This document shows positions 1 through 7,617 of a DNA stretch of 64,000 bases, piece by piece (position 1 is the stretch's first letter; every line of letters begins with the position of its first letter). Source of the stretch: Lactobacillus sp. PV034 (GTDB taxonomy: Bacteria > Bacillota > Bacilli > Lactobacillales > Lactobacillaceae); NCBI RefSeq assembly GCF_014522305.1, contig NZ_CP041982.1, positions 687,001 to 751,000 on the forward strand. The letters are read 5' to 3'. The notes below the pieces were generated by a model, which saw nothing but the letters and a program-made list of their open reading frames with translations, searched no databases and was not told where the DNA came from. Position numbers and translations under genes: made by a program.

Positions 1-16
1 AATCAAATTTTGTCAT
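1..16 (-). CDS. Start of a gene cut off by the window edge
   Basis: An ATG on the minus strand at 16 is preceded by a good ribosome binding site (AAGGAGATA, 21-29) with 7-nt spacing. Only five codons (M-T-K-F-D) lie in the window. It starts just after the stop of the DUF3737 gene, so it is probably the next gene of that transcript. Function cannot be judged. Confidence 0.5.
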
Positions 17-17
17 C

Positions 18-914
18 TTATATCTCCTTGGGAGCCTGGTTAGTATCAGACTGATCAAACTCTTCTTTAATATCATTACAAATTATTTTTGTCTTCTCAG
101 GATCTATTTTTGTTGGATCCATAATTAACCTTCCAATTTTTGGAACTTTTATTTTACCCGAAATTGGATTTTTAATACTCTCAATTGGTGCAATTAAAGT
201 CGCTTTTATGTTAGACACATATTCAAAAGCCAAATCGGTATGATTTAATTTGCAATTATCCAAAACTAAATCATCGATATAATTAAGGCCTTGATTGCTT
301 TCAATCTTACAATTGACAAATTTAATATGCTTACTATTCCATGCAAGATATTCACCATCAATTATTGAATCATAAATAGTAACATTATCACAATTCCAGA
401 AAGCATCTTTAGAAACGAATTGGCAATTATGAACTTCAATATTCTTTGCCCCATCAAAAGCATAATTGCCAATGATATTAACATTTTCTAAATAAATATT
501 TTCTGAATCTTTACCGAAATAATCTCCATTAATATCACTATTAGTTATCTTAATATCTTGGCAGGTCCACATTGTTTCTTCTGCATCAGAAAAATGTACA
601 TGATCCAATGTAATTCCTTTACCTCTTCTAAATAACTTAGGCGCCTGTAAAGAAGAATTACTAATTTGAATATTATTGGTATACCAAATACCACTTCGTG
701 CCATTGTTTCAAAAGTAGTTCTTTCAACTTTTATATTTTCGTCATACCATAAAGGATATTTCCATTTAAATACTGAATCTATAACTGTAATATTCTTAGC
801 TTCTTTTAGTGGGGATTCTCCATGACCCAAAGTTACATCAATTAGTTCAGCATCCTTTAAACCATATAAAATTCTTTCGCCCTCAAAATATTTATCTTTA
901 ATAATTTCTGTCAT
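18..914 (-). CDS. DUF3737 family protein (predicted right-handed beta-helix)
   Basis: The 298-residue protein has no signal peptide or membrane segment, so it should be cytoplasmic. Its sequence is a run of short strands with Asn/Asp/Cys at turns (repeated patterns such as NITVIDS, NVTIYDS, NIKFVNCKI), typical of a pentapeptide-like or pectate-lyase-like beta-helix. I recognise it as the DUF3737 family common in lactobacilli; its biochemical role is unknown. The ATG has only a weak purine-rich SD. A MerR-type promoter lies about 115 nt upstream, which suggests induction by a stress or small-molecule signal. The last residues nearly abut a downstream gene start at position 16, so the two may be co-transcribed. 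Family assignment is from memory of the sequence character. Confidence 0.8.
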   Translation of the reverse strand: MTEIIKDKYFEGERILYGLKDAELIDVTLGHGESPLKEAKNITVIDSVFKWKYPLWYDENIKVERTTFETMARSGIWYTNNIQISNSSLQAPKLFRRGKGITLDHVHFSDAEETMWTCQDIKITNSDINGDYFGKDSENIYLENVNIIGNYAFDGAKNIEVHNCQFVSKDAFWNCDNVTIYDSIIDGEYLAWNSKHIKFVNCKIESNQGLNYIDDLVLDNCKLNHTDLAFEYVSNIKATLIAPIESIKNPISGKIKVPKIGRLIMDPTKIDPEKTKIICNDIKEEFDQSDTNQAPKEI

Positions 915-1027
915 TGTCTAGTTTTCTTCTTTCTTTCATATTCATTTTAAGACTTATTTATCTTCACTACTAATATTTGAGATTCACTGTTCGCTTTCTG
1001 CAGTTTCTGGAACCTCTTATCTTAATC

Positions 1028-1058
1028 AGAGTACTCCTTGAAGTTAACTCCAAGTCAA
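1028..1058 (-). promoter_or_regulatory. MerR-type promoter with central dyad operator
   Basis: On the minus strand a -35 TTGACT (1053-1058) and -10 TACTCT (1028-1033) are separated by 19 bp, the over-long spacer typical of MerR-activated promoters. The spacer holds an 18-bp dyad, CTTGAAGTTAACTCCAAG on the plus strand (1037-1054), with one mismatch. This is the known MerR-family operator style. It faces the DUF3737 gene. The cognate regulator is not encoded in this window. Confidence 0.72.
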
Positions 1059-1093
1059 TAATAGAAAGATAAAACTTTGTAGCTAAATATAAT

Positions 1094-1128
1094 AAAAAAC
1101 ACCTTTTATGTAGTCAAAGGTGTTTTTT
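1094..1128 (-). terminator. Rho-independent terminator after tmRNA
   Basis: Inverted arms AAAACACCTTT / AAAGGTGTTTT flank a short loop, with T-rich runs on both sides. On the minus strand it follows the tmRNA 3' end by about 45 nt. Confidence 0.8.
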
Positions 1129-1174
1129 ATATTATATGTAAGCACTGATATATCAGCATTCCTATTTTATATAG

Positions 1175-1538
1175 TGGAGATGAGGGGAATTGAACCCCTG
1201 TCCAAACGCATTTTGTCATTAACCTCTACGATCATAGTTATATTACTTGAGTTCACTATAACTTCGCGCCATATAACAGGGCAAAGAAATTATAGCTAAC
1301 CTAGTCAATCTTCTTTTTAACTATTCAGGTGAGGTAGTTAAACGTAGCTTGCTAAATGGTAAAACCTAATGATCATCACAAGCAAACCATCATTAGATCA
1401 CACAGGCTGACTAAGCAGCTACTGCGTAAGAATTATTATTTTTTGCAGTTATATTTAAACTGTGACGTTTTTACGTAGACGTGACCTACGAATCGCAGTC
1501 AATGCAAATCTACGCCTGTCGAATCCCAAAACATCCCC
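1175..1538 (-). ncRNA. ssrA: transfer-messenger RNA (tmRNA)
   Basis: The minus strand starts with GGGGATG and ends with CATCTCC plus an A discriminator, and these form the 7-bp tRNA-like acceptor stem. The T-arm with GGTTCAA-type sequence is visible at the 3' end. The tag frame (1446-1411) begins at a GCA resume codon and reads A-KNNNSYAVAA-stop, a classical degradation tag ending in AA. The molecule rescues stalled ribosomes with SmpB, whose gene lies at 25029-25490. The terminal CCA is not encoded: ACTA follows where ACCA would be expected, so CCA must be added enzymatically. The ends are placed by the acceptor stem. Confidence 0.95.
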
Positions 1539-1556
1539 ATGATTAGGACAGAGTCC

Positions 1557-1585
1557 ATTATACAATTAAATTACTCTATCCTCAA
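1557..1585 (-). promoter_or_regulatory. Sigma-A promoter of tmRNA
   Basis: A -35 TTGAGG (1580-1585), 17-bp spacer and a perfect -10 TATAAT (1557-1562) lie on the minus strand. They are located about 20 nt upstream of the mature tmRNA 5' end, leaving a short leader for RNase P processing. Confidence 0.75.
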
Positions 1586-1594
1586 TATTTTAGT

Positions 1595-2779
1595 TTATTC
1601 AAGACCTGCTAAACGTACCACATCTTCTTCGATCATCAATTCCTCATTGGTAGGAATGACCATTGCCTTTATCTTAGATTCTGGCTGAGTAATAAAGGTT
1701 TGTCCACCCTTTTCATTTGCCTTCAAATCAGGTTTTAATCCCATAAATTCAAAATATTCCATTACTCGCTTACGCAAATCATCATCATGCTCACCAACGC
1801 CGGCAGTAAAAATAATAGCATCAGCGCCCTTTAATTCTGCGATATATCCACCAACCGTTCTCACAATACGATTAATATAAATATCACGAGCAATTTTAGC
1901 ACGTTCCTTATCTGATTTTCTAATATCACGCATATCTGGAGAAATTCCAGATACACCATACAGACCAGATTTATTATTTAAGATATCAATCATTTCATCC
2001 ATACTTAAGTCTTCCTCATGCATTACATGTTGAAGAAGTGATGGATCTACACTACCTGATCTAGTAGCCATTTCAATTCCATCCAATGGACTAAAACCCA
2101 TTGAAGTATCATAAGATTTACCATCTTTAACGGCAGTTATTGAAGCTCCAGAACCAAGATGACATACGATTAATTTAAGATGTTCAAGGTCAGTATTTAG
2201 CATATTAGATGCTTCTTTAATCACATATCTTACTGAAGTACCATGAGCTCCATATTTTCTTGCCTTATATTTTTCATAGTATTCATATGGAACTGGATAA
2301 AGATAATGAACAGGATCCATAGTTTCATGAAAAGCGGAATCAAACACTCCTACCTCTGGAACACCAGGTAAGACCTTCATGAATGCTTCAATTCCTTTAC
2401 CTTCAGCCACATTGTGTAATGGAGCGTAATACTTTAATTCAAATATTTTTTGTAAGTTTTCTTTATTAATAATAGTAGATTTCTTGAAGTATTCTCCACC
2501 AGCCACAATTCTATGTCCAACGCCAGCAATTTCTGAGATTTCTTCAACAGCCTTATACTCCTTTAACATATCCAACAGTTTTTGAACTGCATCTTCTTGA
2601 GTAGGAATATCCTCTTTAATCGTATGTTTAATACCATCTGTTAATTTTATTTCAAAAGTTGAACCAGGTAAGCCAACACGATCTGCCATTCCTTCTGCTA
2701 CCACTTCATTATTTGGGAGTGAAAATAATTTAAACTTAAATGATGAACTACCTGAATTAATTGCTAAAACTTTTTTCAT
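1595..2779 (-). CDS. ackA: Acetate kinase
   Basis: A 394-residue protein of normal family length that interconverts acetyl phosphate plus ADP with acetate plus ATP in the cytoplasm. Landmarks are the N-terminal NSGSSS phosphate loop (about residues 8-13), GHRIVAGG near 88-95, the VFDSAFH region near 143, HLGSGAS near 207 and FTAGVGEH near 325. It lies 18 bp behind the YtxK-like methyltransferase gene and seems to be the last gene of the comG transcript. Its partner pta is elsewhere, at 21246-22220. I see no cre site directly upstream. tmRNA follows on the same strand with its own promoter. Confidence 0.97.
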   Translation of the reverse strand: MKKVLAINSGSSSFKFKLFSLPNNEVVAEGMADRVGLPGSTFEIKLTDGIKHTIKEDIPTQEDAVQKLLDMLKEYKAVEEISEIAGVGHRIVAGGEYFKKSTIINKENLQKIFELKYYAPLHNVAEGKGIEAFMKVLPGVPEVGVFDSAFHETMDPVHYLYPVPYEYYEKYKARKYGAHGTSVRYVIKEASNMLNTDLEHLKLIVCHLGSGASITAVKDGKSYDTSMGFSPLDGIEMATRSGSVDPSLLQHVMHEEDLSMDEMIDILNNKSGLYGVSGISPDMRDIRKSDKERAKIARDIYINRIVRTVGGYIAELKGADAIIFTAGVGEHDDDLRKRVMEYFEFMGLKPDLKANEKGGQTFITQPESKIKAMVIPTNEELMIEEDVVRLAGLE

Positions 2780-2797
2780 AATCTCATCCCTTATCTA

Positions 2798-3802
2798 CTA
2801 CTGATTATTCTTATACCACTCATTCAATTTAACGCTAAATTCAATAAGTGCCTTATTATCTTTTAAAGAAGGTAATTGGGCAACTAATACATTTCTTTGC
2901 TTAGCAAGATCACCATGATTCTGGAAAACTAAAATTGATTTTTGCTGTGTAGCGTTAGCAAACATATCAGTAGGTAAATCAATAATAGCTTGAATATTAA
3001 CCTTTTTTCCTAACCAATTGATAAATTCACCTTGCACTGCATTAGTAAACATGATCTTAGGTACTACTAAAAATGCAAAACCATTTTTATTTAAATTCTT
3101 TACTATTTGTTCAATAAATAAAATATGAGCAAAAGAATGTCCTTCTTTAGCATGATTTTCAAATCTTTTAGCATTATTATCAAGTGGATAATACCCCATT
3201 GGGATATCACTAAGAATAATATCAGCAGGTGGAACCATCCATGGATCTAAAGCATCTTGGTTAAATAATTCAATTTTTAATCCATCTAAGTGTGCTCCTA
3301 CATCCGCCAAATCTAATAAGGTTTCGTCATTATCAATCCCAACTAACTTATAAGGATTCTTTGAATGATTTTCTTGAACTAATTGTCGAATTACTGAATA
3401 AAGTAAATTTCCAGTTCCAATAGCTGGATCGACTACTTCTAATTTGCTACTATCGGTATTAATTAACTTTTGCCATAACAAAGCAATAATTGTTGCAATA
3501 ATTGAAGGCGTAGGAAGCTGCGTATAATTTCTTCCATCCTCATTAATTGACTTTAAGGCTAAAAGCGTGAAAACTTGTACCTTTAAATCTTTAGGTAAGT
3601 TTTCATAATTTAATTTACGATATTTTTCCGTTAATTCGGCAACTGTTTCCTTATCAGGGGCCCCCTCTTCAACTTTGATTTTTTCGTTTTCTAAATTATC
3701 AAAAGTTTCAGTTAAAGCAGAAGAGAAAGATACATTTAGGGCTTTTTGTAAAATTGAGACTACTTCTTGAAACTTTGGATAAATGTCAGTTATCTTTTCC
3801 AT
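2798..3802 (-). CDS. Class I SAM-dependent methyltransferase, YtxK-like (N6-adenine DNA methylase fold)
   Basis: A 334-residue protein with the SAM-binding motif DPAIGTGNLLYS (about 125-136) and a motif IV reading DIPMGYY instead of the usual NPPY, so base-flipping adenine methylation is not assured. The helical N-terminus matches the YtxK family found after comG operons in bacilli. It starts at ATG 3802 after a strong GGAGGGG ribosome binding site. The comGG stop lies 77 nt upstream with no terminator between. Co-transcription with comG and ackA is inferred. No restriction endonuclease partner is nearby. Its target is unknown. Confidence 0.85.
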   Translation of the reverse strand: MEKITDIYPKFQEVVSILQKALNVSFSSALTETFDNLENEKIKVEEGAPDKETVAELTEKYRKLNYENLPKDLKVQVFTLLALKSINEDGRNYTQLPTPSIIATIIALLWQKLINTDSSKLEVVDPAIGTGNLLYSVIRQLVQENHSKNPYKLVGIDNDETLLDLADVGAHLDGLKIELFNQDALDPWMVPPADIILSDIPMGYYPLDNNAKRFENHAKEGHSFAHILFIEQIVKNLNKNGFAFLVVPKIMFTNAVQGEFINWLGKKVNIQAIIDLPTDMFANATQQKSILVFQNHGDLAKQRNVLVAQLPSLKDNKALIEFSVKLNEWYKNNQ

Positions 3803-3879
3803 ATAATGCCCCTCCTATGCTATACACTATCATTTTATAAATTTCTAAGTTCAGGGGCAAGAAGATAGGACCAAAATAT

Positions 3880-4038
3880 TTAATAATTTAGATATCGTAA
3901 TAATAATAAATTATTCTCCAAATTTTTCATAAAAATTTGTTGATAACAAGTAATGAACACAATGGAAACAAACAATAGTAAAATTGCACTTAAAAAAGCA
4001 CTAGCTTTTAGATGAGTTACTTGATAAGTATTGTTCAT
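3880..4038 (-). CDS. comGG: Short ComGG-like protein of the competence operon
   Basis: This 52-residue product has one membrane segment (about residues 13-33, ASAFLSAILLLFVSIVFITC) and occupies the last position of the comG operon. I chose ATG 4038, which overlaps the end of comGF by 38 nt; a longer reading from 4092 would lie deeper in comGF. No PilD cleavage motif is visible. It is much shorter than B. subtilis ComGG (about 124 residues). Identification rests mainly on position and membrane topology. Confidence 0.6.
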   Translation of the reverse strand: MNNTYQVTHLKASAFLSAILLLFVSIVFITCYQQIFMKNLENNLLLLRYLNY

Positions 4039-4564
4039 TGGTTTTATTTCTGTCCTTATTTTTAATATCTTTTTTCTTAGTTTTCTCTTCAATTTTTAGT
4101 GGCTTATCTGTCTTAAATCTTAAATTACTTTTTCTTTTATCTTGCTCAATTACCTGAATTTCAAAAAAATCTTCTCCACATTTAAAAGAAGCTCTTTTGA
4201 TATTAAGCAATAAAGGCATATGTCCTCTTTGATATCCAGTCATTCGGATCATATCATCATATTTTTCTAAGGAATATATCTTAAATTCGGGGCGTTTATT
4301 TTTTTCACCTATCTTTTTCTTTAAAATAATTTCCCGTGAATTTGAAGATCCAGTATCTACTTCTACATGCCCTTCTTCTTTTAAAAATTTCTCTAATTGT
4401 ATGTATGAAAATGCTACTTCATTAATTGGCGCTCTTTTCCTATTAGCATTTTTTAAGCAACCTAGGATTCCTATTAGCATTTCAATGCATAACGCTGTAA
4501 TTAATAAAGCTAAAATTGCTTCTGCAACAGAGAATCCTAATAACCTTGTATATTTTTTCATCAT
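4001..4564 (-). CDS. comGF: Competence pseudopilin-like protein ComGF
   Basis: A 187-residue protein with an N-terminal prepilin-like segment: LLGFSVAEAILALLITALCIEML, where G-F-S-V-A-E resembles the prepilin peptidase site and is followed by a hydrophobic helix. A basic, Lys-rich C-terminus (about residues 145-180) is unusual. It lies 5 nt after comGE and overlaps comGG. In the competence pseudopilus ComGF is a minor component. Family-wide conservation is low, so order in the operon is important evidence. Confidence 0.8.
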   Translation of the reverse strand: MMKKYTRLLGFSVAEAILALLITALCIEMLIGILGCLKNANRKRAPINEVAFSYIQLEKFLKEEGHVEVDTGSSNSREIILKKKIGEKNKRPEFKIYSLEKYDDMIRMTGYQRGHMPLLLNIKRASFKCGEDFFEIQVIEQDKRKSNLRFKTDKPLKIEEKTKKKDIKNKDRNKTNEQYLSSNSSKS

Positions 4565-4569
4565 TTAAA

Positions 4570-4773
4570 TTAATAAATTTTATTATGTATCTCTACTTTA
4601 GTTAAATTTGTTGTTTTTTTTATATGATTAGCCAACGCCTGATCAACCTTTGCTTCTATCTTATGTTCTACCTGTTTTTCTTGACCAAGTGTTAAAGCTA
4701 ACAATCCTACTGTTAAGCAACAAATAATTAAACCAAGACTTGATTCCAGTAATAAAAATCCTTTAACCATCAA
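4570..4773 (-). CDS. comGE: Short ComGE-like minor pseudopilin
   Basis: A 67-residue protein starting M-M-V-K-G-F-L-L-L-E-S-S, a prepilin cleavage motif (G|F with E at +5) followed by a hydrophobic helix. It overlaps the comGD end by 11 nt and precedes comGF by 5 nt, implying translational coupling. It is short for ComGE (usually around 100 residues), but the stop codon is clean and the operon order is preserved, so I do not call it broken. Confidence 0.68.
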   Translation of the reverse strand: MMVKGFLLLESSLGLIICCLTVGLLALTLGQEKQVEHKIEAKVDQALANHIKKTTNLTKVEIHNKIY

Positions 4774-5188
4774 TCATTCTTCCCCAACTCATTTGAATCT
4801 TTATTGTTTCCTGTCTCTTTTTCCCAATTACTGTTATTGTCCGAGGTGAGATAGTACCGTTATTTGAAATATAAACATTAAATAAATTATCAATAGTAAT
4901 ATTTGGATCAATTGGTATCCGATCAGTTTTATCCCCACAATTAATATCTATCTCATGATCATTTTTATAGTAACTTATTCGATAAACTTTTCGATTTAAT
5001 AATGCCTTTCTCGTAGTATTTTCCACTACACTTTTGACTAAACGTGTTGTATTTCGGAGCTCTATTTTTTCTCTAAAGTCTACTAATTTCAGAGTTGGAA
5101 TTGTAAAGATTAAACAAAAAATAAACAACACAATACTAGTTTCTAATAAAGTAAACCCTTTACTTCTTTGCTTCAGTAACATGGCCAT
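4763..5188 (-). CDS. comGD: Competence pseudopilin ComGD
   Basis: 141 residues with a typical type IV prepilin leader: RSKGFTLLETSIVLFIFCLIF, cleaved between G and F, with Glu at +5. A C-terminal globular domain follows. It overlaps comGC by 29 nt and comGE by 11 nt. It is a minor pseudopilin thought to help assemble the DNA-uptake pseudopilus with ComGC. The ATG at 5188 lies inside comGC. Confidence 0.85.
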   Translation of the reverse strand: MAMLLKQRSKGFTLLETSIVLFIFCLIFTIPTLKLVDFREKIELRNTTRLVKSVVENTTRKALLNRKVYRISYYKNDHEIDINCGDKTDRIPIDPNITIDNLFNVYISNNGTISPRTITVIGKKRQETIKIQMSWGRMIDG

Positions 5189-5483
5189 TTACTATTGTGA
5201 TCCCTTTTTCATTTGCTTTCTCTAATTGGCGATTAGAAATATATCCTTCTTTATTTAAAGCTTCTAAAGTAATATTTTTATCATCCGCTAGTTCTACTTG
5301 AGTTTGTAAAGTAGATCTAAATGCTTCATCAGTTCGATTTTCTGCTCGTTCTTTTTGTTTAGTTAAACTTGGCACGATTAATAAGATTAAAATCGCAATA
5401 ATCGCAATTACTATTACCATTTCAATTAAGGTAAATCCTTTAACCGTTTCATTCTTTTTTAGTCTGTTCTTTAATCTTTTCAT
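5160..5483 (-). CDS. comGC: Major competence pseudopilin ComGC
   Basis: 107 residues when started at ATG 5483, which has the RBS AAAAGGAGAA directly upstream; a longer reading to 5579 is less likely. It carries VKGFTLIEMVIVIAIIAILILLIVPSL split by the prepilin peptidase site G|FTLIE at about residues 16-17, then a ComGC-type soluble domain. It is the major subunit of the competence pseudopilus. It follows comGB by 11 nt and overlaps comGD. The length matches the family (about 100). Confidence 0.93.
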   Translation of the reverse strand: MKRLKNRLKKNETVKGFTLIEMVIVIAIIAILILLIVPSLTKQKERAENRTDEAFRSTLQTQVELADDKNITLEALNKEGYISNRQLEKANEKGITIVNGHVTEAKK

Positions 5484-5494
5484 TATTTCTCCTT

Positions 5495-6496
5495 TTAAAT
5501 TGTTTGCAACAAGCTGTACATCGGCATTAATATTTTTAGATACATTCCTAAGATACATATTCCGATAAACAAAAAACATATTGGTTGAACATTAACTATT
5601 AACTTGGTAAGTTTTAAATTTAATTCATAAAACAGCGTTTGACTCAAAAGGATTGCTTTTTTACCAATTTCTTCCCTATTTCCTCCACTACTTATCAGCA
5701 TTAATAAATTATTTGGCAAAAACTCTTCTTGTCTAATCACTTCTGATAAATCTTTGCCTTGATTTAATTTCGATGCTACTTCATTACCAATGCATCCCTG
5801 TAATGAAGATTTTTCTTGTCCCTGAGCAAAATTACATATTTGTTGTAAAGAAAAACCATTTGTAATTAAAATTCCAATATCGTAAACCAATAAATATTGA
5901 ATATAAAGATTAATTGTAGACCCGAGTAAAGGCAGCTTGATTAATTTTTTCAAGGAGTTATAGTCTTGCTTTTTTAATAAATAAAGAATAAAAATCCCTA
6001 TTCCCATGCAAGCCACAACTATGCTTAAAAGCGCTAAAAAGATTAAATCATCTATTAAATTACGACTCGCCATTTCAGTTTTAAGAAATGTTTGTAAAGC
6101 AACCAATAAAAAAATCATCATTATAACAAGCAATGCCGGATAAGCTAATTCCGTCTTTAATTTTTTTAGCTGTTTATTTTTTAGTCTTAGGAGTTGCGTA
6201 AGTTGATCAAGACATTCAAGCAAACTTCCTTCTAAAAACGCCATGTTCAGCTGTACAGCAATATGTTTAGAGAAACCAAGTTTGTATAAAATTGTTCCTA
6301 AATTTTCTCCATTTTCTACTTTTAGATTTAAATTTTTCAATAAACTTGCTTTCTTTATCCATAAATGTGGCATCATTCGCAAACTCCAATTTAATGAAAA
6401 GCCATTTTTCAAACATTGGCTTAGATAATCTAAAAAGATTAATTGTTCTCCACTACTTAGCCTATCCTTTTTCGAAAAATGAAAATTGTTCTTCAT
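5495..6496 (-). CDS. comGB: Competence pilus platform protein ComGB
   Basis: A type II secretion F family membrane protein, 333 residues from ATG 6496 (RBS GAAAGGAGAA; the alternative upstream reading to 6565 has no such site). It has the family's predicted membrane segments, around residues 130-150 and 165-190, with another near the C-terminus (PICFLFIGICILGMYLKIL). It overlaps the comGA end by 35 nt. It anchors the ComGA ATPase at the membrane and supports pseudopilus assembly. Confidence 0.9.
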   Translation of the reverse strand: MKNNFHFSKKDRLSSGEQLIFLDYLSQCLKNGFSLNWSLRMMPHLWIKKASLLKNLNLKVENGENLGTILYKLGFSKHIAVQLNMAFLEGSLLECLDQLTQLLRLKNKQLKKLKTELAYPALLVIMMIFLLVALQTFLKTEMASRNLIDDLIFLALLSIVVACMGIGIFILYLLKKQDYNSLKKLIKLPLLGSTINLYIQYLLVYDIGILITNGFSLQQICNFAQGQEKSSLQGCIGNEVASKLNQGKDLSEVIRQEEFLPNNLLMLISSGGNREEIGKKAILLSQTLFYELNLKLTKLIVNVQPICFLFIGICILGMYLKILMPMYSLLQTI

Positions 6497-7442
6497 TAAT
6501 AATTTTCTCCTTTCTAAGCTTGGTAATATGTTCTTTCCAACTGATAAAATCATCTCGTTCATCATTTAGAATTGCCATTTGCAATTCTTTACCACTTACC
6601 GTATCCAATAAACAAGCTGGTTCTTGGAGCTTTTCATGCCAAATTAACCGTTGATAAGACACCGACGTTAAACTATTAAATAATTCACTTTTATTAATTC
6701 CTAGCCCTTCTAAACGACTAATGGTTTGAAGTGAGCTTTTGGCATGGACAGTTGCTAATACTAAATGGCCACTGAGAGCTGCATTTACTGCCATTTTTGC
6801 TGTTTTTTCATCTCGTATTTCGCCAATTATTAAAATATCTGGTCTATTTCGAAGAGCAGCTTTTAAAAGTTTTAAGTAATCAATATTTGCTTTTGGATTT
6901 ATTTGAGTTTGTAAAAAGCGACTCTCATATATTTCAACTGGATCTTCAATAGTCATTACAATTTTATCTTTTCCTAAACTCCGAGCTAGTTGATACATTG
7001 TAGATGTTTTACCTGAACCTGTTGGACCACTTGTAATTACTAATCCCCTTTTTTGACATAAATTCTTTAATTCATCAATTTGTTCTTCAAAAAAATAATT
7101 ATTCTTCTTAGCACCATAAATTAGACGAATTACTAATGCTTCTTGATTTAAAAAATTTCCAGTACTAGAAAATCTTAAATATACCTTTTCATTCCTTATC
7201 TCTTTCTTTAAAGCTCCAACTTGTGGTCGCCGATGTTCAGCAATATCCATTTCTCCAATAAATTTAAAATAGCTAATTAATTCATTTCCTTCTTGTTTAT
7301 CAACCTTCTTTAAATTTTTAATACCAGTATTGGTTCGTACATTTATCTCAAAATACTCAGTATGGGGAAAAATAAAAATATCACTACTAGAATTTTTAAC
7401 TGCTAACTCTAATATTTCTTTTGCTAATTTTTTAGTTTCCAT
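6462..7442 (-). CDS. comGA: Competence traffic ATPase ComGA
   Basis: 326 residues of the GspE/PilB secretion ATPase family. Walker A GPTGSGKT is at 139-146, an Asp-box stretch MTIEDPVE at 163-170, and Walker B ILIIGEIRD at 203-211. A His-box region (LSGHLVLATVHA) follows. It powers pseudopilus assembly for DNA uptake. It is the first gene of the comG operon. The upstream 100 nt contain no obvious ComX/cin box, so the regulator of competence here is unclear. Intact by all visible motifs. Confidence 0.95.
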   Translation of the reverse strand: METKKLAKEILELAVKNSSSDIFIFPHTEYFEINVRTNTGIKNLKKVDKQEGNELISYFKFIGEMDIAEHRRPQVGALKKEIRNEKVYLRFSSTGNFLNQEALVIRLIYGAKKNNYFFEEQIDELKNLCQKRGLVITSGPTGSGKTSTMYQLARSLGKDKIVMTIEDPVEIYESRFLQTQINPKANIDYLKLLKAALRNRPDILIIGEIRDEKTAKMAVNAALSGHLVLATVHAKSSLQTISRLEGLGINKSELFNSLTSVSYQRLIWHEKLQEPACLLDTVSGKELQMAILNDERDDFISWKEHITKLRKEKIINEEQFSFFEKG

Positions 7443-7546
7443 ATTTTTTCTTTCTTTAATTAATTTGGATCCACTTTAACTTACGCAAAAAGTAAAAATT
7501 TATTTTTAAATATCAAAAGTATTTTGTAAAAGATGTTTAAGCTAAT

Positions 7547-7588
7547 AAAAAAGAGAACAATAAATTCTTAAGCGAATTTATCATTCTC
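7547..7588 (-). terminator. Terminator after the UDG-like gene
   Basis: Long arms (7553-7567 and 7574-7588) with a 6-nt loop and a T-run on the minus strand separate the UDG-like gene from comGA. Confidence 0.75.
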
Positions 7589-7617
7589 ATTTCTACTAAA
7601 TATTAATTTGAATACTC

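Noticed and set aside
545..727. Open frame of 60 codons on the minus strand inside the DUF3737 gene
   Set aside because: It is out of frame within a clear protein-coding gene, with no RBS and no recognisable product.
2798..3802. Methyltransferase as part of a restriction-modification system
   Set aside because: No endonuclease or specificity gene is next to it, its motif IV is atypical, and its place after comG fits the YtxK family instead.
6292..6654. 120-codon plus-strand frame across comGA/comGB
   Set aside because: It lies antisense to two well-supported competence genes, has no RBS and reads as low-complexity Leu/Ser sequence.
7443..7546. ComX/cin-box promoter before comGA
   Set aside because: No TACGAATA-like box was found; only weak AT-rich -10/-35 candidates are present.
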